NCBI GenBank assembly: GCA_002748265.1
Contig: PDRY01000017.1
Span: 62,001-126,000, forward strand
Direction of reading: 5' to 3'
Source of the DNA: Rhodobacterales bacterium
GTDB taxonomy: Bacteria; Pseudomonadota; Alphaproteobacteria; Rhodobacterales; Rhodobacteraceae
DNA: 64,000 nt
Shown: in pieces, positions 44,480 through 52,787 of the stretch
Layout of the letters: each line of letters opens with the position of its first letter
How positions within the stretch are numbered: position 1 is the first letter of the stretch
Notes under the pieces: generated by a model
Database searches by the model: none
What the model saw: only the letters and a program-made list of their open reading frames with translations
Told to the model about the DNA's origin: nothing
Program-made: the position numbers and the translations under genes

Positions 44480-45340
44480 ATGAGCCGCATCGTCTATCTG
44501 AACGGGGATTACATGCCCGAGGAGGAAGCCAAGATTTCGATCTTTGATCGGGGCTTCGTGATGGCAGACGCGGTCTATGAGGTGGTCAGCGTGCTGGACG
44601 GCAAGCTGATTGACTTTCCCGGCCACATGGCGCGGCTGAAACGCTCGCTCGAGGCGCTGTCCATCACCAACCCGCTGGACGAGGACGCCTATCTTGAGGC
44701 GCACCGCCAGATCGTGGAGCGCAACGGCATCGGCGACGGCATGGTTTACCTGCAGGTCTCGCGCGGCAATGGCGGGGATCGCGATTTTGTCTATCCGCCC
44801 GAGGACACGGTTCCGACCGTGGTGCTGTTCGGATGGAACAAGCCCGGCCTGTCAGAGGCTCCCGCGGCCAAGACTGGCATCAAGGTCGTGTCGCTCCCCG
44901 ATCTTCGTTGGGGCCGCCGCGACATCAAGACGGTGCAGCTGCTGTACCCCTCCATGGCCAAGATGGAGGCCAAGGCCCAGGGCGCTGATGATGCGTGGCT
45001 GGTCGAGGATGGCAAGGTCACCGAAGGCACGTCGAACAACGCCTATATCGTCAAGGACGGCAAGATCATCACCCGCGAGCTGAGCCATGACATTCTGCAC
45101 GGGATCACCCGTGCCGCCGTGCTGCGTCTGGCCCGTGAGGCGCAGATGCAGGTCGAAGAGCGCGGCTTCACCATCGAAGAGGCGCAGGGCGCGGATGAGG
45201 CGTTTGTTACCTCGGCCTCTGCGTTCGTGATGCCAGTGGTGAACATCGACGGCGCCCAGGTCGGCAGCGGCACACCGGGCCCGATTAGCGCCCGCCTGCG
45301 CGAGATTTACCTGGAAGAAAGTCGCAAGCGGGCGCTCTGA
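44480..45340 (+). CDS. D-amino-acid transaminase (class IV aminotransferase)
   Basis: The product is 286 residues, PLP fold type IV. The PLP Lys is Lys150 in RRDIKTVQLL, and other motifs are IFDRGFVMADAVYEV, YLQVSRGNG and KVTEGTSNNAYIV. The sequence fits D-amino-acid (D-alanine) transaminase better than branched-chain IlvE. It may supply D-Glu or recycle D-Ala. AAAAGGAG precedes the start. A strong terminator follows. Confidence 0.9.
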   Translation: MSRIVYLNGDYMPEEEAKISIFDRGFVMADAVYEVVSVLDGKLIDFPGHMARLKRSLEALSITNPLDEDAYLEAHRQIVERNGIGDGMVYLQVSRGNGGDRDFVYPPEDTVPTVVLFGWNKPGLSEAPAAKTGIKVVSLPDLRWGRRDIKTVQLLYPSMAKMEAKAQGADDAWLVEDGKVTEGTSNNAYIVKDGKIITRELSHDILHGITRAAVLRLAREAQMQVEERGFTIEEAQGADEAFVTSASAFVMPVVNIDGAQVGSGTPGPISARLREIYLEESRKRAL

Positions 45341-45360
45341 GCACCCGTCGCCGCCGGCCA

Positions 45361-45398
45361 ACGAAAAAGCCCCGGACACGCGTCCGGGGCTTTTTCGT
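45361..45398. terminator. Bidirectional rho-independent terminator
   Basis: A 17-bp perfect stem (45361-45377 with 45382-45398) and 4-base loop carries AAAAAGCCCCGGAC on one side and CCGGGGCTTTTT on the other, so both strands have a T-run after the stem. It serves the transaminase gene (+) and the RTX gene (-). Confidence 0.9.
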
Positions 45399-45412
45399 TT
45401 CCTGCACCAGGA

Positions 45413-46375
45413 TCAGACGCGCGCGATGCTGATCGCGGCCGAGATCGCGGCCGCATCCATGGCGTCATCGTCCGAACTGACAGTGGCGACCAGATGGTCC
45501 CCGAAATAGACATCGACCATGGAGCCGTTCGGTGTGAAGGTCAGATCGCTCCCGTCCGGGGCGCCTTCGACCGCCACGCGCACGGTTTCACCGGGTTGCA
45601 GATCAGTGATCTGCACCGGGCGGTCATCGGCTTCCTGCACCAGCACGTCGAAGCTGTCGGTATTGTCACCGCCGATCAGGATATCTCCATCATCGCCGCG
45701 CAGAAGGTCATGCCCCACGCCGCCATCAAGCGTGTCCACGCCCTCACCGGCCCCGGCTCCTGCGTCAAAGGCAGTGAGGGTGTCCGCGCCGCCCTGGCCG
45801 TAGATCATGTTGTCTCCGGCGAAGTCACCGATGGTATCATCGCCCGGCCCGCCGTGGATGGTGTCGTTCCCGCCATCGGATAGCGCGGAAGAGGACAGGA
45901 ATGCATCAAGCGCCGCAGGATCCAGCCCGCGCGCAGAGGCGTATTCGGCGTTGTCGTCGCCATCGAGGTTCTGCGCCACGCCCGAGAACCCGATAATGTC
46001 ATCGCCGCTATCGCCGAACAGCTTGTCATCGCCGTTGCCGCCATTGAGGTAGTCTTTACCTTCCCCGCCGCGCAGTAGATCGTTTGCGTCGCCACCTGCA
46101 AGAACGTCAGCACCGACCTGACCATAGATCGAATCGTCCCCTGCGCCCGTGGAGACCATGTCATTGCCGTCCCCGGCGGACACCGATTGCGATCCAGTAC
46201 CGGACTGGCTGAGATCCGATGCGGCGGTCAGGGAGATGGTTTCAACATTCTCGTCGCCACCTTGATCGCCGTCATCGCCATCAGAGTTGTCGTTGTCGTC
46301 GCCATCATCGTCGTCGTCGAACAGCCACCACAGCAGCCCAACAGTCAGAAGGGTCGGCAGTATGAAATACTCCAT
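45413..46375 (-). CDS. RTX-type calcium-binding repeat protein with N-terminal membrane segment
   Basis: The product is 320 residues. The N terminus has one hydrophobic helix (ILPTLLTVGLLWWLF) and then a run of Asp and Gly (DDDDDGDDNDNSDGDDGDQ). RTX nonapeptides (GGxGxDxLx type) follow: GDGNDMVSTGAGDDSIYG, GGEGKDYLNGGNGDDKLFG and GGPGDDTIG. The C-terminal 80 residues form a different beta-rich domain. RTX proteins bind Ca and usually leave by type I secretion, but a membrane anchor here suggests a surface role. Confidence 0.88.
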   Translation of the reverse strand: MEYFILPTLLTVGLLWWLFDDDDDGDDNDNSDGDDGDQGGDENVETISLTAASDLSQSGTGSQSVSAGDGNDMVSTGAGDDSIYGQVGADVLAGGDANDLLRGGEGKDYLNGGNGDDKLFGDSGDDIIGFSGVAQNLDGDDNAEYASARGLDPAALDAFLSSSALSDGGNDTIHGGPGDDTIGDFAGDNMIYGQGGADTLTAFDAGAGAGEGVDTLDGGVGHDLLRGDDGDILIGGDNTDSFDVLVQEADDRPVQITDLQPGETVRVAVEGAPDGSDLTFTPNGSMVDVYFGDHLVATVSSDDDAMDAAAISAAISIARV

Positions 46376-46543
46376 GGGTCACATCTCCAACACATACTCA
46401 ATCCCTGTGACAGGTCCTCTGCCTGTGGGGGCGCAGCGTCAAGGAAATGTGGCCCAACTGGGGTTCGCTGAGGATAATATGGCGGCAAAAGCCCGATTGT
46501 TCGCGCTTTTCACCTGCGTTGGTTGTGAGGTGGGCGTGAAAAA

Positions 46544-46792
46544 CTACTTCTGGAAATCGCGCTTCCAGGTCTCGTAAGGCATGCCGTAGAATTCCGCCCG
46601 TGCCTCCTCCTTGGACCAGGTGATTCCCTCGTCCACTGCGGCCTCTTGCATCCAGCGGGCCAGGCAGTTGCGGCAAAAGCCCGACAGCTCCATCAGGTCG
46701 ATGTTTTGCACGTCGCGGCGCTCTTCCATCAGGTGCTGTTGCAGCTTGCGAAAGGCGGCGGCTTCGATCCGGGTGCGAGTGGCGTCATCCAT
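46544..46792 (-). CDS. DUF1244 family protein
   Basis: The product is 82 residues. The sequence RTDVQNIDLM-like VQNIDLMELSGFCRNCLARW matches the DUF1244 family, which has known structures but no assigned role. The Cys pair CRNC is conserved. It overlaps the end of the upstream amidohydrolase gene by 8 bases, so the two are probably translated together. A 168-base gap to the RTX gene holds no other clear feature. Confidence 0.85.
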   Translation of the reverse strand: MDDATRTRIEAAAFRKLQQHLMEERRDVQNIDLMELSGFCRNCLARWMQEAAVDEGITWSKEEARAEFYGMPYETWKRDFQK

Positions 46793-47570
46793 GGGCGGGC
46801 TCCTGTTCGTGGGTCACATCGGCAAGGGCGGCTTGCAGGATCGGCGTGAGCCGTTCTGCCCAGGCCACCTGCTGTTCGGGCGTTTCGATCAAATCATTGC
46901 GCAGCTCGACCAGCGTGTTGAGCCGGTCCGGGACAAGCGCGTGGCGGTCGATGCTGTCGCCCTCAAGGTGCCCGGCATAAGGTTCATTGTCCCCGACGCA
47001 CAAATCGGGTTCCGCGTGCAGCCGCGCGATGAGCGGGCGGGACAGGGCGCCGCCATGAGGTGCGTGCAGCACCCCCACATGCCATGGGCGCGCGGGCTTG
47101 CCCCGAAGCTGCGGCGTGAAGGAGTGGATCGCGAGGATCACCGTGTCGGGGCGACGCGCAGCCATGCGGGCGACCTCTGCGTGATAGGGCTCGTGCATCA
47201 GGGCGACACGGCGGGCCTTTTCGTCGGCGTCGGCGTGGCGGTTGCCGGGCACGACGGTCCCGTCGTAGAGCTTCATGAGCACGGTGGGATCGTCCGCCCC
47301 CCGGTTCGGGTCGATCACCAGCCGCGAGAAATCCGACAGCACCGCCGGGGCGCCCAGCCCATCGGCCAGAGCCATGGCCAGCCCCGCGGCGCCAACATCA
47401 TAGGCGATGTGGCGGTTCATATCCTCGGCGGCGAGCCCGAGCGTGCCGCCATTGACCATTGGGGGTATCGTGTTCGATGCGTGATCGCATGTGACCAGCC
47501 AGCGGCTGTCGCGGTCTTCGCCATGGATGTGAACGGGGGACCAGTCGGTCTCGATCTGTGTCATCTGCAT
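46785..47570 (-). CDS. N-formylglutamate amidohydrolase-like protein
   Basis: The product is 261 residues. Family motifs are VTCDHASNTIPP, SDFSRLVIDPNRGADDP, ILAIHSFTPQLRGKPARPWH and a C-terminal VELRNDLIETPEQQVAWAERL. It would hydrolyse formylglutamate or a related amide using bound metal. The start is uncertain: Met codons at 47591, 47570 and 47564 are in frame and no strong Shine-Dalgarno is seen. 47570 was chosen. Confidence 0.85.
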   Translation of the reverse strand: MQMTQIETDWSPVHIHGEDRDSRWLVTCDHASNTIPPMVNGGTLGLAAEDMNRHIAYDVGAAGLAMALADGLGAPAVLSDFSRLVIDPNRGADDPTVLMKLYDGTVVPGNRHADADEKARRVALMHEPYHAEVARMAARRPDTVILAIHSFTPQLRGKPARPWHVGVLHAPHGGALSRPLIARLHAEPDLCVGDNEPYAGHLEGDSIDRHALVPDRLNTLVELRNDLIETPEQQVAWAERLTPILQAALADVTHEQEPAHG

Positions 47571-47675
47571 TTTAGGACAGATACGATACATCCTCGGGGA
47601 AGTGAATTGCGGGGCGCGCGACTTCGTGACACGTTAGCGATAACCGCGCGGCGACGACAGAGGAACGGGACACGT

Positions 47676-49121
47676 ATGAAACGCCATCACAATGTGAAGA
47701 TCGTGGCCACCCTTGGTCCGGCCAGCAATGACTACGAGACGATCCGCGCATTGTTCGAGGCGGGCGCCGATGTGTTCCGGCTCAATATGAGCCACGGCAG
47801 CCACGAAGAGATCCGCGCGCGCCACGAAATCATCCGGCAGATCGAGGCCGATCTGGGCACACCGGTTGGCATCCTGGCGGATCTTCAGGGCCCCAAACTG
47901 CGGGTGGGCGTTTTTGCCAATGAAGCGGCAGAGCTGGAAGACGGCCAACGGTTCCGCTTTGATCTGGATGACACGCCGGGCGATGCGCGCCGCGTCATGC
48001 TCCCGCACAAAGAAATCTTCGATGCGCTTGAAGCGGGGGCGACCCTGCTGGTCAACGATGGCAAGCTGCGGCTGAAGGTCGTCGAATGCGGCTCCGACTT
48101 CGCAGACTGCGAGGTTGTCGTGGGCGGCACGATTTCCAACCGCAAGGGGGTGAACGTGCCGGACGTGGTGCTGCCGCTGGCGGCATTGTCGGAAAAGGAC
48201 CGCAAGGACCTGGCCTTTGTCTGCGATCTGGGGGTCGATTGGCTGGCCCTGTCCTTCGTGCAGCGCGCTGCCGATGTTGACGATGCCCGCGAACTGGCGG
48301 CAGGCCGGGCGGCGATCCTGTCCAAGATCGAAAAGCCCGCTGCCGTGCGCGATTTCGACGCCATCCTGGAAGCCAGCGACGGCATCATGGTGGCCCGGGG
48401 CGATCTGGGGGTGGAGCTTCCCGTGCAGAACGTGCCGCCGATCCAGAAGCAACTGGTGCGCGCCTGCCGCGAGAAAGCCAAGCCGGTTATCGTCGCGACC
48501 CAGATGCTGGAAAGCATGATCGAAAGCCCGATGCCCACGCGGGCCGAAGTGTCGGATGTGGCGAATGCCATCTATGAGGGCGCCGATGCCATCATGCTTT
48601 CGGCCGAATCGGCCGCCGGTCAGTATCCTGTCGAAGCCGTGCGCACGATGGACAATGTCGCCGCCGAGGTGGAAAGCGACCCGGTCTACACCGAGCTCAT
48701 CGAAGCGACCCGCAGCGCGGAACGTGGGACCGTTGCCGAAGGTATCGTCGCCGCCGCCCGCGAGATTGCGGAAACCGCCGATATCAAAGCCATCTGCTGC
48801 TACACGGAAAGCGGCACCACGGCGCTTCTGACGGCGCGCGAGCGTCCTCGCGTGCCCATCGTCGCTCTGACGACACAGGTCCGCACCGCCCGGCGGTTGT
48901 GCCTGACCTGGGGCACCCATTGCCGGTTAAGCGGAGACGTCCACCGCTTCAAATCCGCGGTGATCGAGGCCGTGCGCGCGACTTTGTCGATCGGGCTTGC
49001 GGAAGAAAAAGATCAGATCCTGGTCATGGCCGGGGTGCCATTCAAAACGCCGGGCTCGACCAACATTTTGCGCGTCGCGCCTTGCGAGGAGCGGTTGATC
49101 TACGCGGCAGAGCAAGAATAG
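47676..49121 (+). CDS. pyk: Pyruvate kinase
   Basis: This 481-residue enzyme makes pyruvate and ATP from PEP. Motifs are IVATLGPASND, FRLNMSHGSHEEI, LADLQGPKLRVG, ILSKIEKPAAV (catalytic Lys), MVARGDLGVELP, PVIVATQMLESM and the effector/C-terminal domain TESGTTALLTARERP. The start at 47676 gives MKRHHNVKIVATLGP with AGAGGAA upstream. The frame is open far upstream without family similarity. Confidence 0.96.
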   Translation: MKRHHNVKIVATLGPASNDYETIRALFEAGADVFRLNMSHGSHEEIRARHEIIRQIEADLGTPVGILADLQGPKLRVGVFANEAAELEDGQRFRFDLDDTPGDARRVMLPHKEIFDALEAGATLLVNDGKLRLKVVECGSDFADCEVVVGGTISNRKGVNVPDVVLPLAALSEKDRKDLAFVCDLGVDWLALSFVQRAADVDDARELAAGRAAILSKIEKPAAVRDFDAILEASDGIMVARGDLGVELPVQNVPPIQKQLVRACREKAKPVIVATQMLESMIESPMPTRAEVSDVANAIYEGADAIMLSAESAAGQYPVEAVRTMDNVAAEVESDPVYTELIEATRSAERGTVAEGIVAAAREIAETADIKAICCYTESGTTALLTARERPRVPIVALTTQVRTARRLCLTWGTHCRLSGDVHRFKSAVIEAVRATLSIGLAEEKDQILVMAGVPFKTPGSTNILRVAPCEERLIYAAEQE

Positions 49122-49152
49122 TCTGGCGCGGTTTCCAAAAGGAGGGCGCGTG

Positions 49153-49389
49153 ATGGATCCCAGCTCTGACGTGATGCTTGTGAGCGGGGTGGTGCTGTTG
49201 GCACTGTTCATGCCCGCTGCCATTGGCGGGCTGGTTGAACGCAAGATTCCCTTCATCGCCCTGCCGATGGCCATCATCGCGGCATTTCTGATTCTCGTGG
49301 CCCTACGCAGCGTGCCGGGTGGGTTCTCCTGGTCGGAGTGGCGGCTCATTCCTGATGCGTTTATCAGGGTTCTGGCCCGCATCCTCTGA
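49153..49389 (+). CDS. Small two-helix membrane protein
   Basis: The product is 78 residues with two hydrophobic helices (VMLVSGVVLLALFMPAAIGG and PFIALPMAIIAAFLILVALR). GGAGGG precedes the ATG at 49153 by 6 bases. The function is unknown. It lies between pyk and the ribosomal protein genes, on the same strand. Confidence 0.7.
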   Translation: MDPSSDVMLVSGVVLLALFMPAAIGGLVERKIPFIALPMAIIAAFLILVALRSVPGGFSWSEWRLIPDAFIRVLARIL

Positions 49390-49405
49390 CCTTTGGTGAC
49401 AGGCC

Positions 49406-49434
49406 TTGCCAAGGTTGTGGGTGCGGTCTATACG
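49406..49434 (+). promoter_or_regulatory. Putative rpmI-rplT promoter
   Basis: TTGCCA (49406-49411) and TATACG (49429-49434) are 17 bases apart, about 70 bases before the rpmI start. Confidence 0.5.
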
Positions 49435-49503
49435 GGCGCCTTCATTCCCCGCGCGTCCGGCCAATTTGGGTTGCCGTGTCGCGCCAAGACGAGGAGACTC
49501 GAA

Positions 49504-49704
49504 ATGCCCAAGATGAAGACGAAGTCGAGCTGCAAGAAGCGGTTCAAGGTGACGGCCTCGGGCCGTGTGAAGGCCGGTCAGGCGGGTAAGCGCCACGGCA
49601 TGATCAAACGCACCAAGAAGTTCATCCGCGACGCCCGTGGTACCACGGTGATGTCCAAGGCTGACGAAAAGATCGTCAAGCCTATGATGCCCTACAGCCG
49701 GTAA
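49504..49704 (+). CDS. rpmI: 50S ribosomal protein L35
   Basis: This 66-residue basic protein begins [20 protein letters not shown] and contains [10 protein letters not shown], typical of bL35. The start at 49504 follows GAGGAG. It is the first gene of a two-gene ribosomal operon with rplT (15-base gap). Confidence 0.96.
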   Translation: MPKMKTKSSCKKRFKVTASGRVKAGQAGKRHGMIKRTKKFIRDARGTTVMSKADEKIVKPMMPYSR

Positions 49705-49719
49705 TCGGGAGGATCTGAC

Positions 49720-50079
49720 ATGCGCGTTAAAGGCGGAACCGTTACCCATCGTCGTCACAAGAAGATCACGGATCAGGCGAAAGGCTATTATGGCCGTCGC
49801 AAGAACACCTTCAAGGTGGCCGCTCAGGCCGTCGACAAGGCCAACCAGTATGCGACCCGTGACCGCAAAAACCGCAAGCGCCAGTTCCGCGCCCTGTGGA
49901 TCCAGCGGATCAACGCCGCTGTGCGGATGCACGACGAAAGCCTGACCTATTCCAAGTTCATGGGCGGCCTGGCCAAGGCCGGCATCGAAGTGGACCGGAA
50001 AGTCCTGGCCGATCTGGCCGTGCACGAGCCCGAAGCGTTCGGCGGCATCGTCGAGAAAGCCAAGGCTGCTCTGGCCTGA
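49720..50079 (+). CDS. rplT: 50S ribosomal protein L20
   Basis: This 119-residue protein, essential for early 50S assembly, has family motifs [28 protein letters not shown] and [25 protein letters not shown] site precedes it. A terminator follows. Confidence 0.97.
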   Translation: MRVKGGTVTHRRHKKITDQAKGYYGRRKNTFKVAAQAVDKANQYATRDRKNRKRQFRALWIQRINAAVRMHDESLTYSKFMGGLAKAGIEVDRKVLADLAVHEPEAFGGIVEKAKAALA

Positions 50080-50098
50080 TTTGGCTGACAGATTTGCG

Positions 50099-50128
50099 AA
50101 AGGCCGCTCCATTCGGGGCGGCCTTTTT
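50099..50128 (+). terminator. Rho-independent terminator after rplT
   Basis: AAAGGCCGCTCC and GGGGCGGCCTTT pair in a 12-bp stem (one G-U) with a 4-base loop, ending in a run of five T. Confidence 0.88.
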
Positions 50129-50130
50129 CG

Positions 50131-50478
50131 TTAGTAGCACCGGGTTGGCTCGCGCTGTGGCCTGCCGTCGCGGATCAGAACCGGCCCATTGGCCTCCAGC
50201 CGGATGGCATCGCCAGGCCGCGCGGTTAGATCCAGCCGGGCCGTGGGCGTCAGCACCCGGTAGCTGTTGCCGGGCGTGAGCCGCAGGGGCGTCCCCGGTG
50301 TCAGCGTCACAGGCCCCACCTGCGCGGCGGAGCAATCAAGCGCGACCGCGTAGAGCGTCGCGGGCATCGCCGCATCGCCCTCGATTGGCACAGCGATCTG
50401 CGGGCCGGGCGCGGCGCAGGACACGAGCCCGGTGAGGCTCAGGGCCAGACAGGCCCGGCGAAAAATCAACTGTTTCAT
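50131..50478 (-). CDS. Small lipoprotein, unknown function
   Basis: The product is 115 residues. The N terminus MKQLIFRRACLALSLTGLVSC ends in a lipobox Cys at residue 21. The mature part is beta-rich (VGPVTLTPGTPLRLTPG) with two further Cys that could pair. It is not a family I recognise. It follows the PiT-like gene on the same strand after a hairpin. Confidence 0.68.
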   Translation of the reverse strand: MKQLIFRRACLALSLTGLVSCAAPGPQIAVPIEGDAAMPATLYAVALDCSAAQVGPVTLTPGTPLRLTPGNSYRVLTPTARLDLTARPGDAIRLEANGPVLIRDGRPQREPTRCY

Positions 50479-50492
50479 CCGCTCAGCTAAGA

Positions 50493-50527
50493 CGGGGGCG
50501 GGCCTCCCTGCAAGAGGCCCGCCCCCG
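50493..50527 (-). terminator. Perfect 14-bp hairpin after the PiT-like gene
   Basis: CGGGGGCGGGCCTC and GAGGCCCGCCCCCG are perfect inverted arms with a 7-base loop, 28 bases beyond the stop of the transporter gene. On the minus strand the stem is followed by TCTTAG, a weak T-tract. Confidence 0.65.
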
Positions 50528-50554
50528 ATTGAGGGGATGTCAGGCGCCGGATGC

Positions 50555-51529
50555 TTACCGCAATCCGAACACCACGGGCAGGCCGAAGGCCAGCAGCAGG
50601 CTAACCGCCAGCCCCAGCAGAGCCTTGAGCACATCCTCGCGCACGATCATCGCGGTCTCACGCGTGGAGGGCTCATACATATGGAACGAGATCGCGAATT
50701 CCCGCCCGGCCAGAAGCCCCAGGAACACCCAGGTGGTGGACATGGGGATGGCGCTCATCTCCTTGAAAACGAACAGGATCAGTCCGTAGATGAAGTCGAT
50801 GATCGTCGCGGCGCGGATATCGACCGTGCCGGTTTTGGTGGTCACGATTCGCTGGATCGCTCCGCCGGAGCGGTAGAAGATCCAGGCATGCAGGATGAAC
50901 AGCCAGATAAGAGCCAGGCCCAGCTCGGTCGCGGTGATCTGGCGGGGCAGGTAGGCAAAGATATTGGCCAGATCCTGAATAAGCCACTGGCTCCACAGGA
51001 AGGCGGTGGAGAGCCATTGTAGAACGATCCAGTAGCTTGGGATCGGCTCTCCGAAGGTCTGGTCGAAATAGGCCGTCGTTTTGCGGAAGATCGTATAATA
51101 GCACACGATGGCGACCACGAAGGCCACCGCATAGCCCAGCCCCGACTTTATCAGCATCGCGCCGATGTTCTGCTGTGCGCCGCTGCCAATGGCAAAGACC
51201 GTCAGCACCAGGAAGGTGGTCGAAACCGGCACGCCGAAGCGTGTCAGCAGCAAGATCACCAGAGGCGGCACGATATACATCGCGCTGATGCCGCCTTCGG
51301 GCAGGGGGAATTTGGACAGTCGTCCGTAGGCGGGATCGCCCCCGGAGGATACCCAGCCGTAGATCAGGACCACGGCGAGGATCGAGCAGGCGAAGATCCA
51401 CAGCACCCACCAGGGCCGGTGCGCGTTTGAGCTGAGGAATGTCCCCAGGGTTTGAATGGCGTCATTGGCCACGATTGAATACGCGGCGAGCGAAAATCCG
51501 AGAATCATGAAAATCGTTGTGGCGTCCAT
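50555..51529 (-). CDS. PiT-like inorganic phosphate transporter
   Basis: This 324-residue membrane protein has about eight helices. The N-terminal VANDAIQTLGTFLSSN resembles the PiT signature GANDxxN region, and GVPVSTTFLVLTVFAIGS is the second conserved repeat segment. A later IPMSTTWVFLGLLAGRE mirrors the inverted repeat of the family. It probably moves phosphate or another small anion. It is divergent from pheS. Confidence 0.72.
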   Translation of the reverse strand: MDATTIFMILGFSLAAYSIVANDAIQTLGTFLSSNAHRPWWVLWIFACSILAVVLIYGWVSSGGDPAYGRLSKFPLPEGGISAMYIVPPLVILLLTRFGVPVSTTFLVLTVFAIGSGAQQNIGAMLIKSGLGYAVAFVVAIVCYYTIFRKTTAYFDQTFGEPIPSYWIVLQWLSTAFLWSQWLIQDLANIFAYLPRQITATELGLALIWLFILHAWIFYRSGGAIQRIVTTKTGTVDIRAATIIDFIYGLILFVFKEMSAIPMSTTWVFLGLLAGREFAISFHMYEPSTRETAMIVREDVLKALLGLAVSLLLAFGLPVVFGLR

Positions 51530-51647
51530 GGCGGGGCTCCTTTTTCAACGGTGCCTTCAGCCTCTCAGCCCGCTGTAACAGCCGTGTGAGCCTTGCGCGG
51601 GCGCCGCCATCAGGCTAACCCGGCGCCTGACCACGAGGAGCCGCGCC

Positions 51648-52706
51648 ATGGATGATCTGAAAGCCAAGTACCTGAGCCAAATCGCTGACGCAGCGGATGA
51701 GGCCGCGCTTGAAGACATCCGGCTTTCGGCCGTTGGCAAGAAGGGCGAAGTCAGCCTCAAGATGCGCGAGCTGGGCAAGATGACCCCGGAAGAGCGCAAG
51801 ACCGCTGGTCCCGCGCTCAATGCCCTTAAGGATGAGATCAACGCCGCGCTTGGCGCCAAGAAGATCGCGCTTGAGGATGCCGCGCTTGATGCGCGCCTGC
51901 GGGAGGAGTGGCTGGACGTCACCTTGCCGGGCCGCCCGCGCCGTCAGGGCTCCATTCACCCGATCAGCCATGTCTGGGAAGAATGCACCGCGATCTTCGC
52001 GGATATGGGGTTCTCGGTTGCTGAAGGCCCTCAGATTGAGAGCGATTGGTACAATTTCGACGCGCTGAACATCCCCGGCCACCACCCCGCGCGGGCCGAG
52101 ATGGACACGTTCTACATGTCCCAGACCAAAGATGCGAACCGCCCGCCGGTGCTGCGCACGCACACCTCGCCGGTGCAGATCCGCCATATGGAGGCGAATG
52201 GCGCTCCGTGCCGGATCATCTGTCCGGGCCGCGTCTACCGTGCCGATTACGATCAGACCCATACGCCGATGTTCCACCAGGTCGAAGGGCTCGCGATCGA
52301 CAAGGACATCTCCATGGCGAACCTGAAATGGGTGCTTGAGGAGTTCTTCTCCGCCTATTTCGGCAAGTCGGTGAAAACCCGCTTCCGGGCCTCGCACTTC
52401 CCCTTCACGGAACCGTCGGCCGAAGTGGACATCCAGTGCAGCTTTGAAGGCGGCACCGTGAAGGTGGGCGAAGGCGACGACTGGCTCGAAGTGCTGGGCT
52501 CCGGCATGGTCCACCCGAAGGTGCTTCAGGCGGGAGGGATCGACCCGAACGAATGGCAGGGCTTTGCCTTCGGGATGGGGATCGACCGGATCGCGATGCT
52601 GAAATACGGCATCCCCGATCTGCGCGCGTTCTTTGAGAGCGATCTGCGGTGGCTGCGGCATTACGGCTTCTCGGCGCTTGCTGCGCCGACGATCCACGCG
52701 GGCTGA
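51648..52706 (+). CDS. pheS: Phenylalanine--tRNA ligase alpha subunit
   Basis: This 352-residue class II aminoacyl-tRNA synthetase subunit has N-terminal coiled coil, then motif 1 [13 protein letters not shown], motif 2 [21 protein letters not shown] (split) and motif 3 [18 protein letters not shown]. It pairs with PheT, whose gene is not next to it here. ACGAGGAG precedes the start. The gene downstream is a repeat protein. Confidence 0.96.
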   Translation: MDDLKAKYLSQIADAADEAALEDIRLSAVGKKGEVSLKMRELGKMTPEERKTAGPALNALKDEINAALGAKKIALEDAALDARLREEWLDVTLPGRPRRQGSIHPISHVWEECTAIFADMGFSVAEGPQIESDWYNFDALNIPGHHPARAEMDTFYMSQTKDANRPPVLRTHTSPVQIRHMEANGAPCRIICPGRVYRADYDQTHTPMFHQVEGLAIDKDISMANLKWVLEEFFSAYFGKSVKTRFRASHFPFTEPSAEVDIQCSFEGGTVKVGEGDDWLEVLGSGMVHPKVLQAGGIDPNEWQGFAFGMGIDRIAMLKYGIPDLRAFFESDLRWLRHYGFSALAAPTIHAG

Positions 52707-52787
52707 CCGCCCCCCGATTTGCGCCGTCGCGCGACTGTCATGCGCGCCCTCCATGCTCAAGGTTCCAACAGCATGGAGGACAATCCC

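Noticed and set aside
45620-46200. Noncoding tandem repeat
   Set aside because: The Gly/Asp-rich repeats are in frame and encode RTX nonapeptides.
46611-47675. N-terminal extension of pyruvate kinase
   Set aside because: It is antisense to the amidohydrolase and DUF1244 genes; pyruvate kinase similarity begins at 47676.
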